DNA of 41,977 nucleotides from Sphingobacteriaceae bacterium (GTDB lineage Bacteria; Bacteroidota; Bacteroidia; Sphingobacteriales; Sphingobacteriaceae): assembly GCA_947458875.1 (NCBI GenBank), contig CANGZD010000011.1:1-41977 (forward strand), read 5' to 3'. How positions within the stretch are numbered: the first letter of the stretch is position 1; the number at the start of each line of letters is the position of its first letter. The translations under genes were made by a program, and so were the position numbers. This document shows positions 17,340 to 25,498 of this stretch, piece after piece. The notes under the pieces were generated by a model. The model was given only the letters and a program-made list of their open reading frames with translations. It had not been told where the DNA came from and made no database searches.

Positions 17340-19949
17340 TTATTGTTTGAGGATGCGTTGTATTTCATCCAGTTTCATTAAGGCTTCTACCGGCGTTAGG
17401 GTATTTACATCGAGGTTTTGGAGCATGTCGCGAATCTCTACCAGGATGGGATCTTCAATGGAGAACATTTGCAGCTGATAGGCCTGCTGCTGTACTTTTT
17501 TAATGCTTTCTTTGATATGCTCGCCACCGGTACGTTCTTGCTCCAGCCGTTTGAGGATCTCGGTTGCCCTGCCCACCAGTTTAGGCGGCATACCGGCCAT
17601 TTTGGCCACATGAATACCGAAACTGTGTTCAGAACCACCGGGTACCAACTTGCGCAGGAAGATCACTTTGTTGCCCACCTCCTTCACAGAAACATTGAAA
17701 TTCTTGATTCTTGGAAAGGAATTAGTCAGCTCATTGAGCTCGTGGTAATGGGTGGCAAATAAGGTTTTCGCTTTAGCTGATGGATGACTGTGCAAGAATT
17801 CGGCAATTGCCCAGGCAATGGAGATCCCATCGTAGGTGCTGGTTCCACGGCCAATTTCATCCAATAAGATCAGACTTCGGTCTGACAGGTTATTCATGAT
17901 GCTGGCCGTTTCATTCATCTCTACCATGAAAGTCGATTCGCCGGAGGATAAATTATCGGAGGCGCCTACCCGGGTAAAAATCTTATCCACCAAACCTACC
18001 TGAGCCTCTTTAGCCGGAACAAAACAACCCATCTGAGCCATCAGCACAATTAAACCAGTTTGGCGCAGCAAGGCGGATTTACCGGCCATATTCGGACCGG
18101 TGATGATGATGATTTGCTGGCTATCGCTGTCCAGATAGACGTCGTTGGTGATGTAGGCTTCGCCGGTGGGCAGGTTTTTCTCAATTACCGGATGGCGGCC
18201 ACCTTTGATATCCAAAACCTTGGATTTATCGATCTGCGGACGGACATAATAGTTTTTGATGGCAATGGTAGCAAAATTGAGCAATACATCCAGCTGTGCT
18301 AGCAGGTGGGCATTTAATTGTATAGGCTTAATGTAGTCGCTGAGGGCGAAAAGCAACTGGTTATATAATTGCGTTTCGAGCGCCAGTATTTTCTCTTCAG
18401 CGCCTAAAATTTGCTCTTCATATTCTTTTAACTCGGGCGTAATGTAGCGCTCGGCATTCACCAGGGTCTGCTTGCGCAGCCAGGTTTCGGGCACTTTATC
18501 CTTGTGGGTATGCGTTACTTCCAAATAATAGCCAAACACATTGTTAAAGGCTATTTTAAGGGATGGAATGCCTGTGGCCTCGGCTTCCCGCTTCTGCAAT
18601 TCGATCAGGTAATCTTTTCCGCCAAAGGCGATCTTACGCAAACGGTCCAGTTCTTCGTTTACGCCATCGGCCATTACGCTGCCTTTTACCAATTGTACCG
18701 GCGGATCGGCCTGTAATTCCTTTTCAATGCGCTCCCGCATGAGCTGGCAAGAATTCAATTGTTCGGCAATGACCTGCAAAGCGGGGCTCTCTGCCTTTTC
18801 GCAAAGGCTTTTAATTTCGGCAGTAGCAATTAAAGCCCGTTTCAGCTGTATAATTTCACGGGGATTGGCTCTTTGCAGACCAATTTTAGAAATCAAACGT
18901 TCCAAATCGCCTATTTGATGGAGTTGTTCCTCCAACTGTTCCCGCAATGCTTCTGACTGAATGAGGTAATCGACCACATTAAGCCGGTCTTCAATGGGCT
19001 GCTGGTCTTTGAGGGGCATCACGATCCAGCGACGCAGCAAACGGGCGCCCATCGGCGTAAGTGTATGGTCGAGCACATCCACCAAAGTAACTGCATTTTC
19101 ATTGGCTGAGCCAATGAGTTCAAGGTTGCGGATGGTGAAGCGATCGAGCCAGAGGTAACGGTCTTCCTCAATACGGGATATACCGGAAATATGGGCCAGG
19201 TTACGGTGTTCGGTTTCGTTGAGGTAATGCAGTGCTACACCAGCCGCTACAATGGCCAGGCCCATGCGGTCGATGCCGAAACCCTTCATGGAGGTCACCT
19301 CAAAGTGTTTCTGCAGGGTTTCGTTGGCAAAATCGCTGGTATAAGGCCAGTCTTCCAGGCCGTAGGTATAATAGCGGTCGCCAAAGGTTTCGATGAATTC
19401 CTTGTTTTTGGTTCGCGGAAATATGACTTCGCTGGGCTTGAAGCTTTGTAGCAATTTATCGATATAGCCGGCATTACCCTGGGCTACCAGGAATTCGCCG
19501 GTGGAGATGTCTAAAAAGGCGATCCCATACTGGTTCTTCTCTTCGTAAATGGAAGCGAGATAGTTGTTCGATTTCTGGTTGAGGATATTATCATTAGTGG
19601 CTACGCCTGGCGTTACCAGTTCGGTTACCCCACGTTTTACAATGGTTTTTACCGTTTTAGGATCCTCCAGCTGATCGCATATCGCAACTCTTTGTCCGGC
19701 ACGTACCAGTTTGGGCAAATAAGTCTCTAAAGAATGGTGCGGAAATCCGGCCAGTTCAATGTGCGAAGCGGCCCCGTTAGCCCTTTTAGTTAGTACGATA
19801 CCGAGGATATTTGCTGCCTTCACGGCATCTTGTCCAAAGGTCTCGTAAAAGTCGCCTACCCGGAACAACAATAAGGCACCAGGATACTTTGCCTTGATGG
19901 CATTGTATTGCTGCATTAATGGAGTTTCTTTGGTAGCGACTTTTGCCAA
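17340..19949 (-). CDS. mutS: DNA mismatch repair protein MutS
   Basis: 869 residues. The mismatch-reading motif [11 protein letters not shown] supplies Phe34 and Glu36 that wedge into the mispair. The ATPase domain has Walker A GPNMAGKS (618-625), the [11 protein letters not shown] loop, Walker [15 protein letters not shown] (Asp697) and the THYHEL segment. It detects mismatches and short loops and recruits MutL; mutL is not in the window. Start is drawn at TTG (19947-19949), because the next ATG (codon 12) would trim the conserved N-terminal lead-in; both are possible. It heads a two-gene unit with the exonuclease. Confidence 0.97.
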   Translation of the reverse strand: MAKVATKETPLMQQYNAIKAKYPGALLLFRVGDFYETFGQDAVKAANILGIVLTKRANGAASHIELAGFPHHSLETYLPKLVRAGQRVAICDQLEDPKTVKTIVKRGVTELVTPGVATNDNILNQKSNNYLASIYEEKNQYGIAFLDISTGEFLVAQGNAGYIDKLLQSFKPSEVIFPRTKNKEFIETFGDRYYTYGLEDWPYTSDFANETLQKHFEVTSMKGFGIDRMGLAIVAAGVALHYLNETEHRNLAHISGISRIEEDRYLWLDRFTIRNLELIGSANENAVTLVDVLDHTLTPMGARLLRRWIVMPLKDQQPIEDRLNVVDYLIQSEALREQLEEQLHQIGDLERLISKIGLQRANPREIIQLKRALIATAEIKSLCEKAESPALQVIAEQLNSCQLMRERIEKELQADPPVQLVKGSVMADGVNEELDRLRKIAFGGKDYLIELQKREAEATGIPSLKIAFNNVFGYYLEVTHTHKDKVPETWLRKQTLVNAERYITPELKEYEEQILGAEEKILALETQLYNQLLFALSDYIKPIQLNAHLLAQLDVLLNFATIAIKNYYVRPQIDKSKVLDIKGGRHPVIEKNLPTGEAYITNDVYLDSDSQQIIIITGPNMAGKSALLRQTGLIVLMAQMGCFVPAKEAQVGLVDKIFTRVGASDNLSSGESTFMVEMNETASIMNNLSDRSLILLDEIGRGTSTYDGISIAWAIAEFLHSHPSAKAKTLFATHYHELNELTNSFPRIKNFNVSVKEVGNKVIFLRKLVPGGSEHSFGIHVAKMAGMPPKLVGRATEILKRLEQERTGGEHIKESIKKVQQQAYQLQMFSIEDPILVEIRDMLQNLDVNTLTPVEALMKLDEIQRILKQ

Positions 19950-20014
19950 AATTTCGTTTTGATAATCGTAAAAATACTAATTCAGCCTAAACCTGACCGC
20001 TTTGTGGAAAGAAT

Positions 20015-21061
20015 TTACAAAGTGGAGAATTTGTAGGTAGTAGCGTGCAAATATTCCTCCCCGGGGTGTAAGATCACCGAGGGAAAATGCGGAGTATTAA
20101 CCGCATTAGGATGAACCTGAGTTTCGAGGCACAGACCGGAAAATGTCTGATAGGTTTGGTTTCGTTTGCCATTTAGTGGCCCCAGGTGTTGTGCGGTGTA
20201 GAACTGAATGGCCGGTTGGTTAGTAAATACCTCTATCTGGATGCCTGTTTTATGCGAATACAGACTTGCTGAACAATGGGTTATGTCGGGATGATTTAAG
20301 ATGAATGCCTGATCGTAGCCTTCAAAATCGGCTGAAGATTTAACCTTTCGGCTATTGGTAAAGTCTTTATCCGAGTTTTTTACCGGGATGATTTCGCCTG
20401 TTGTCAAACAATCGGGATACTGTCCAAGCCAGGCATCCGCATCGATTTTCAAAGAATGATCGAATATCGGACTGGCATCTCCATCCAAATTGAAATAGCC
20501 ATGGTGAGTGAGGTCAACGGGTGTGGGCGCATCCGTTTGAGCGGTAAACTCCAGCTTTAATTCATTCTGATCTGTGAGGGTAAAACTGGCCTCCACCTGT
20601 AAATTACCGGGAAAGCCTTCTTCCCCATCCGGACTAAGATAAGTTAAAACCAATTGGGATTCGGGCGTTTCGCTGATACTTTTTATTTTCCAGAGCTTTT
20701 TGTCAAAGCCTTCGAAACCGCCATGCAACTGATGGGGAGGCGTATTGGCTGATACCTGGTATTGCTTTCCATCAATTTCAAATGTGGCATGTCCAATGCG
20801 GTTGGCACAGCGACCTACAATGGTGCCCAGATAAGGATAGGCATTTAGGTATTCCGGAGAAAAATAATCGGAAAGATTATCGAAACCGAGAACTACATCT
20901 ACAGGAATACCGTTTTTATCAGGAATTGTTATTGATTTAATGAGTGCACCGTAATTGCTCAACTCTACTTCCATTCCTCGGCCATTTATTAAACGAATGA
21001 GGTAAACATCTTGGCCCTGATGCTGCAGTATGGGTATAATTTTGGTGCTTCGAGCTTTCAT
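20015..21061 (-). CDS. galM: Aldose 1-epimerase (mutarotase)
   Basis: The 348-residue galactose mutarotase fold interconverts alpha and beta anomers of aldoses in the Leloir or related sugar pathways. Typical segments are VGRCANRIGHATFEIDG, QLHGGFEGFDKKLW (His113), DLTHHGYFNLDG (His186/187, catalytic acid) and CLETQVHPNAVN (Glu313, catalytic base). No signal peptide is seen, so it is cytosolic. It is divergent from the TrmH-family gene and 65 nt upstream of mutS on the same strand; no terminator is visible between galM and whatever lies upstream. No other sugar genes adjoin it. Confidence 0.92.
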   Translation of the reverse strand: MKARSTKIIPILQHQGQDVYLIRLINGRGMEVELSNYGALIKSITIPDKNGIPVDVVLGFDNLSDYFSPEYLNAYPYLGTIVGRCANRIGHATFEIDGKQYQVSANTPPHQLHGGFEGFDKKLWKIKSISETPESQLVLTYLSPDGEEGFPGNLQVEASFTLTDQNELKLEFTAQTDAPTPVDLTHHGYFNLDGDASPIFDHSLKIDADAWLGQYPDCLTTGEIIPVKNSDKDFTNSRKVKSSADFEGYDQAFILNHPDITHCSASLYSHKTGIQIEVFTNQPAIQFYTAQHLGPLNGKRNQTYQTFSGLCLETQVHPNAVNTPHFPSVILHPGEEYLHATTYKFSTL

Positions 21062-21117
21062 TTGTGAATGCTAAAACTAATTAAAAATATCATTCTCCAA
21101 ATTTATTGTTTATAAAT

Positions 21118-21148
21118 CTGACAGTATAATAATGCTTGTTTATTTTTG
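21118..21148 (+). promoter_or_regulatory. Promoter of the TrmH-family gene, likely giving a leaderless mRNA
   Basis: CTGACA (21118-21123), 17 nt, TATTTTTG (21141-21148). The ATG begins at 21152, 3 nt past the -7 box, so the expected transcription start falls on or next to the start codon. Confidence 0.55.
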
Positions 21149-21151
21149 TGC

Positions 21152-21685
21152 ATGGCCAAACTGAAACTGGAAGAATTGAACCGCGTGAGCGTAGAGGAAT
21201 TTAAAGAACAAGAAAAACTACCCCTAGTGGTGGTTTTAGATGAAGTACGCAGCATGCACAATGTGGGTTCCATCTTCCGTACTTCGGATGGCTTTGCCGT
21301 GGAAGCTATTTATCTATGCGGCATTACGGGTCAGCCACCACACCGAGAGATTGAGAAAACGGCGCTGGGTGCCACCCAATCGGTGGACTGGAAATATTAT
21401 CCTAAAACATTGGAGGCTATCAAGGAGTTAAAGGCTAATGGTTATCAGATCATCGCGATTGAACAGGCCAGCGAAAGCATCCAGCTACATGAATATAGAC
21501 CGAAAGCCGGTGAAAAATATGCCCTGATCTTTGGAAATGAAGTGAACGGCGTAAACGAAGAGGTGATGCAGCACATTGACGCCTGCATCGAAATTCCGCA
21601 ATTTGGCACCAAACATTCTTTTAACGTGGTGGTTTCTGCGGGTATCGTATTATGGGATTTCTTCGCTAAACTGAACCTGAAATAA
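21152..21685 (+). CDS. SpoU/TrmH-family RNA 2'-O-methyltransferase
   Basis: A 177-residue SPOUT enzyme. The three family motifs are visible: NVGSIFRTSDGF (motif 1, with the Asn and catalytic-site Arg), ALIFGNEVNGV (motif 2) and IPQFGTKHSFNVVVSAGIVLW (motif 3, given as a region) forming the knotted SAM site. It methylates ribose 2'-OH in tRNA or rRNA; lack of an N-terminal substrate-binding extension suggests a TrmH/TrmL-like tRNA enzyme, but the target is not visible. ATG at 21152 is preferred to an upstream TTG at 21146 because the promoter box covers the latter. Confidence 0.88.
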   Translation: MAKLKLEELNRVSVEEFKEQEKLPLVVVLDEVRSMHNVGSIFRTSDGFAVEAIYLCGITGQPPHREIEKTALGATQSVDWKYYPKTLEAIKELKANGYQIIAIEQASESIQLHEYRPKAGEKYALIFGNEVNGVNEEVMQHIDACIEIPQFGTKHSFNVVVSAGIVLWDFFAKLNLK

Positions 21686-21691
21686 GGCTTA

Positions 21692-22351
21692 TTATTTACC
21701 CGCCGCTTTCGCATGGTCAGCCAGGAATTGCGCCAAACCGCTGTCGGTCAAAGGATGTTTTAATAATGCCAGGATAGCAGATAAAGGTCCGGTCATTACA
21801 TCAGCACCCATTTTAGCACACTCAATAATGTGCATTGGATGACGTACCGAAGCTGCCAGAATTTGGGTTTCGTATCCGTAATTATCGTAAATCAAGCGAA
21901 TGTCTTCAATCAAAGCCAAGCCGTCGGTTGAAATATCATCTAAACGACCTACAAAAGGAGAAACATAAGTAGCGCCTGCCTTAGCTGCCAACAAAGCCTG
22001 ACCTGAAGAGAAAACCAGCGTACAATTGGTTTTGATGCCTTTTGAGGAGAAATACTTGATGGCTTTCACCCCATCTTTAATCATCGGCACTTTCACCACG
22101 ATTTTCGGATTGAGGGCAGCCAAAGCTTCACCTTCCTTCACCATATTCTCGAAATCGGTGGCAATTACCTCGGCGCTTACATCGCCATCCACAATATCGC
22201 AAATTGCTTTGTAGTGTGCAATTACATTCGCATCACCAGAAATCCCTTCTTTAGCCATCAGGCTGGGATTGGTGGTTACGCCGTCTAAGATACCTAAGTC
22301 TTGGGCTTCTTTAATTTGAGCGAGGTTCGCTGTGTCGATGAAGAATTTCAT
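21692..22351 (-). CDS. tal: TalC/FSA-type transaldolase
   Basis: The 219-residue protein is a small class I aldolase of the transaldolase/fructose-6-phosphate aldolase subfamily. [16 protein letters not shown] and [13 protein letters not shown] open the barrel, and the Schiff-base lysine is Lys87 in [12 protein letters not shown]. Later segments [11 protein letters not shown] and [11 protein letters not shown] complete the phosphate site. It would transfer dihydroxyacetone units in the pentose phosphate pathway; subfamily members split between transaldolase and F6P aldolase, which I cannot decide from the sequence. An ORF extension to 22513 is rejected because it lies over the SRP RNA gene. 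Confidence 0.92.
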   Translation of the reverse strand: MKFFIDTANLAQIKEAQDLGILDGVTTNPSLMAKEGISGDANVIAHYKAICDIVDGDVSAEVIATDFENMVKEGEALAALNPKIVVKVPMIKDGVKAIKYFSSKGIKTNCTLVFSSGQALLAAKAGATYVSPFVGRLDDISTDGLALIEDIRLIYDNYGYETQILAASVRHPMHIIECAKMGADVMTGPLSAILALLKHPLTDSGLAQFLADHAKAAGK

Positions 22352-22367
22352 ATTTAGAAAAGAAAAA

Positions 22368-22470
22368 AATGGGCAAGCACCTTCTATCGCACCGCTACAA
22401 CCTTCTACCCTTGCTGTGTTCCCACCCTGGGGGAGTTCAAAGGGAGCTGGTCGTAGAAGACTTGCCCGGG
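22368..22470 (-). ncRNA. ffs: Bacterial small SRP RNA (4.5S type)
   Basis: On the minus strand the ends GGGCAAG and CTTGCCC pair to close a single long hairpin of about 100 nt. The apical helix 8 is diagnostic: CAGGGTGGGAACACAGCAAGG carries the GGAA tetraloop and the AGCA side of the symmetric loop bound by Ffh. A T7 tract (about 22363-22369) follows the closing stem and acts as terminator. It guides nascent membrane proteins to the Sec machinery. The tal start codon is about 17 nt beyond the RNA end. Confidence 0.92.
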
Positions 22471-22471
22471 A

Positions 22472-22502
22472 CAAAGGTGTGAAAATTTTCAGGAAAGCAC
22501 AA
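22472..22502 (-). promoter_or_regulatory. Promoter of the SRP RNA gene
   Basis: On the minus strand TTGTGC (22497-22502), 17 nt, CACCTTTG (22472-22479), close to TAnnTTTG. The RNA 5' end at about 22468 falls exactly where this box would start transcription, which supports both calls. Confidence 0.6.
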
Positions 22503-22602
22503 TCAATTGCCAATAAATTCTGGGGAATAAGCTATTGTGGATAAAATTTAGCTAAAGAGAATAAGGCCTTACTTTATCTTTAATAATTACAAACTAATAA
22601 CC

Positions 22603-24642
22603 ATGTCGAAAAAAGAATTTCAACCTTATGTAGCGGCCAATAGCAATGTGGCCGAATTCACCGTAAAATCTATCCTTTTAGGCGCCTTATTCGGCGTTAT
22701 TTTTGGAGCGGCTACGGTTTACCTTGCTTTAAAAGCTGGCTTAACCGTTTCAGCTTCCATTCCTATTGCCGTACTGGCTATTTCCATAGGGCGTAAGTTT
22801 TTCAAGACCACCATTTTGGAAAACAACATCATCCAAACCACCGGTTCGGCAGGCGAATCGATTGCTGCGGGAGTGGTGTTTACCCTACCGGGATTTTTAT
22901 TCCTTTCGGCAGGCAGCCAGGGTGAAAGTTTTTTCTCCTACTGGCCTATTTTCTTTTTGGCCGCATTGGGTGGCATTTTGGGAACATTGATGATGGTGCC
23001 ATTGCGTAAATCGTTAATTGTTGAAGAGCACGATAACTTGCCATATCCGGAAGGTACCGCTTGTGCCTCAGTATTGATTGCCGGTGAAAAAGGTGGTGAT
23101 TTTGCGAAAACGGCTTATCAAGGTTTGGGATTTGCATTTCTTTACGCCATACTGCAAAAGGTGTTTCATGTAATTGCCGAAACCCCGAAATGGGCAACTG
23201 AACAGAGCAATAAGTTTTTCCCTTCGGCAACCGTAAATGGTGAAATCACCCCTGAATATATGGGTGTAGGTTATATTATCGGGCCTAAAATTGCTGGCGT
23301 GCTGGTTGCAGGTGGTGTATTGGCCTGGCTGGGTTTGATTCCGCTGTTGGCTTCTATCGTTCCAGGCGATACCATTGCTTTGCAGCTGGTTAAACTGGGT
23401 TATTTAAAAGATATCTTAACTCCTGGCGGACCGGGTGGTTGGGATCCTACCACGCATTCTTTTGCCGATACCGCAAGTGCGGTTTACCGTGCTTATGTGC
23501 GTCAGATTGGCGCCGGAGCCGTAGCTGCAGGTGGTTTTATCACCTTGATAAAAACCATCCCGACCATTGTTTCTTCCTTTAAATCGAGCCTGGCCTCTAT
23601 TAAAAACAAGGAAGGCAAAGCGGTAGAAGTAAAACGTACTGACCGTGATCTGTCCTTTACGACTGTATTGTGGGGAAGTTTGGCGCTCATCGTTTTAATG
23701 GCGGTTTTGCCTCAAATTCCAGGAGATTCAATCCTTAATAAATTATTGATTGGCGTACTGGTAGTGGTTTTCGGTTTTTTCTTTGTAACCGTTTCGAGCC
23801 GGATTGTAGGCTTAATTGGTTCTTCTTCTAATCCCATTTCAGGGATGACCATCGCCACCCTGATGGGTACCTGTTTGGTATTTATCAGCGTGGGATGGAC
23901 CGGCAAATTGTTTGAACCGATGGCTCTGGTAGTGGGCAGTATGATCTGCATTGCTGCAGCCAATGCCGGAGCTACTTCTCAGGATTTAAAAACAGGTTTT
24001 ATTGTGGGTGCTACGCCTAAGTATCAGCAATTGGCCTTGTTTGTTGGGGCCATAGTTTCTGCGGTGGTGATCGGTTTGACTTTGTCTATTTTAGACCGTC
24101 CTACCCCGGAAATGGCAGCTCAGGGCATTCAGCATGCCATTGGTACCGATTTATATCCTGCACCGCAAGGCACCTTGATGGCTACCCTGATCAAGGGTTT
24201 ACTTTCTTTTAACCTCGACTGGCAATTTGTATTGGTTGGGGTATTCCTGGCCATTACGATGGAATTGTGCGGGGTAAAATCGCTTTCTTTTGCCGTAGGT
24301 GCATACTTACCTTTATCTACTACCCTGCCTATTTTTGCAGGTGGTGCCATTAAAGGTTTGGTAGACTGGAAAACCAAAGGCGAGAAAAAATCTGCCGAAG
24401 AGGAAGAACTGGGCAAGGGCAGCTTATTTGCGACAGGTCTGGTTGCAGGTGGCGCTTTGATGGGGGTTATTTACGCTTTTCTGATGGCTTTCCAAAACAC
24501 CGCCATCCCGGTAGGTAATTTAAATCTGGAGCCTGCTATCGAACACAGTCTGGGCTCGGCCGGGTATCAGCTACTCGGATTCGGGTGCTTTGTGCTGATG
24601 GGTTATGTGCTATACCGGATAGCAGTATCAAAGAATAATTAA
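22603..24642 (+). CDS. OPT family oligopeptide transporter
   Basis: The 679-residue protein is almost wholly hydrophobic, with about 15 predicted membrane helices in the inner membrane. The N-terminal AAVYLALKAGLTVSASIPIA-like stretch, NNIIQTTGSAGESIAAG and YPEGTACASVL are typical of the bacterial OPT branch. Members import oligopeptides or metal-chelate conjugates; the substrate here is unknown. It is a single-gene unit with an upstream gap of about 90 nt from the ffs promoter region (divergent) and a strong terminator behind. Together with the DPP-IV/POT pair it suggests a peptide-using lifestyle. Confidence 0.9.
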   Translation: MSKKEFQPYVAANSNVAEFTVKSILLGALFGVIFGAATVYLALKAGLTVSASIPIAVLAISIGRKFFKTTILENNIIQTTGSAGESIAAGVVFTLPGFLFLSAGSQGESFFSYWPIFFLAALGGILGTLMMVPLRKSLIVEEHDNLPYPEGTACASVLIAGEKGGDFAKTAYQGLGFAFLYAILQKVFHVIAETPKWATEQSNKFFPSATVNGEITPEYMGVGYIIGPKIAGVLVAGGVLAWLGLIPLLASIVPGDTIALQLVKLGYLKDILTPGGPGGWDPTTHSFADTASAVYRAYVRQIGAGAVAAGGFITLIKTIPTIVSSFKSSLASIKNKEGKAVEVKRTDRDLSFTTVLWGSLALIVLMAVLPQIPGDSILNKLLIGVLVVVFGFFFVTVSSRIVGLIGSSSNPISGMTIATLMGTCLVFISVGWTGKLFEPMALVVGSMICIAAANAGATSQDLKTGFIVGATPKYQQLALFVGAIVSAVVIGLTLSILDRPTPEMAAQGIQHAIGTDLYPAPQGTLMATLIKGLLSFNLDWQFVLVGVFLAITMELCGVKSLSFAVGAYLPLSTTLPIFAGGAIKGLVDWKTKGEKKSAEEEELGKGSLFATGLVAGGALMGVIYAFLMAFQNTAIPVGNLNLEPAIEHSLGSAGYQLLGFGCFVLMGYVLYRIAVSKNN

Positions 24643-24647
24643 GCTAC

Positions 24648-24681
24648 AAAAAAGCCTCCCGATTTTCGGGAGGCTTTTTTC
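24648..24681 (+). terminator. Strong terminator after the OPT gene
   Basis: AAAAAAGCCTCCCGA and TCGGGAGGCTTTTTT pair perfectly around TTT. Symmetry gives T-runs on both sides, so it can work in either direction. Confidence 0.92.
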
Positions 24682-24749
24682 TTGTCGTGTTAGGATTGAA
24701 ACACTGATAATTTTATTGGCATCTGGATCTTGATAAGTAACATTTTCTT

Positions 24750-24841
24750 CTTCCTTTTTGCTTGACCAAAAAGGAAGGAAAAAGTCAAGACAAAACGATG
24801 CTTCCTCCCTCTAGCCTTTACCCATGGCCCGCCGTTTTGTC
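24750..24841. repeat. Compound palindromic intergenic element
   Basis: CTTCCTTTTTG (24750-24760) and CAAAAAGGAAG (24767-24777) form a perfect 11-bp hairpin with a CTTGAC loop. Next to it GACAAAACG (24789-24797) and CGTTTTGTC (24833-24841) enclose a CT-rich spacer. No ORF or promoter lies in this 260-bp gap. The arrangement looks like a dispersed repeat; only one copy is in this window. Confidence 0.6.
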
Positions 24842-24903
24842 TACCCAAAGCTCCTACTTACCTAAAAAAATTATAAATAGAGATTCTAAATGAATTTTGG
24901 CGT

Positions 24904-25497
24904 TTATAACTGACTTACACCGCCCGAAACTGCAAATTTCATCGCATCGCTGGCTTTCATTTTAAGGGGTTGTATTTTCTCTGCTGGCACGATGTACAAC
25001 TGACCGGCGAAAGAGTATGAAAAAGGTACATAAACCGCCACTTCGCCGGGCAGCCCTATTTTCTTTAAATCTTTTTGGGTTAGAAATCCTACTTTTTTTA
25101 CGCCCGTTTCATTCATCTCTATTAAAACCGGTTTATCGAATTTCTTTTCATCCCCCACAAATGCTTCGGTAAAGTCTTTGATGGAGCCATAAATGAAACT
25201 GAAAACCGGAAAGCGCTTGAGCCATTTCTCCATCCAGTTAAAAATTGGCCTAGTAATGAAGGAGGTGACGAATAAACCAGCGAGCATGATCAACAGTAGC
25301 ACGCTGAGCAGACCCAATCCAGGGATATAAATTGATTTACCTGTTTCGGGATTCATCCAGATAAAATCACTCAAATTAAGTGTGGAATCGATGGTTTTAA
25401 CTGCCCAAACCACAAAATATATAGTCAGTCCGATGGGAATGACTACCAAGAGGCCTCTTACAAAGTAATTGACCATCGCCTTCAAAATTCTGTTCAT
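24904..25497 (-). CDS. DUF502 family membrane protein
   Basis: The 197-residue protein has two N-terminal membrane helices (about 12-34 and 58-82) and a soluble C-terminal part with PVFSFIYGSIKDFTEAFVGD and GFLTQKD, the features of DUF502. Function is unknown; homologues are membrane proteins in bacteria and plants. Its ATG is 1 nt from the end of murF-alr, so the two are translationally linked, which hints at, but does not prove, an envelope role. Confidence 0.88.
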   Translation of the reverse strand: MNRILKAMVNYFVRGLLVVIPIGLTIYFVVWAVKTIDSTLNLSDFIWMNPETGKSIYIPGLGLLSVLLLIMLAGLFVTSFITRPIFNWMEKWLKRFPVFSFIYGSIKDFTEAFVGDEKKFDKPVLIEMNETGVKKVGFLTQKDLKKIGLPGEVAVYVPFSYSFAGQLYIVPAEKIQPLKMKASDAMKFAVSGGVSQL

Positions 25498-25498
25498 C

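Noticed and set aside
22352-22513. N-terminal extension of the transaldolase ORF
   Set aside because: It overlaps the SRP RNA and its promoter, and the family starts at MKFFIDTAN.
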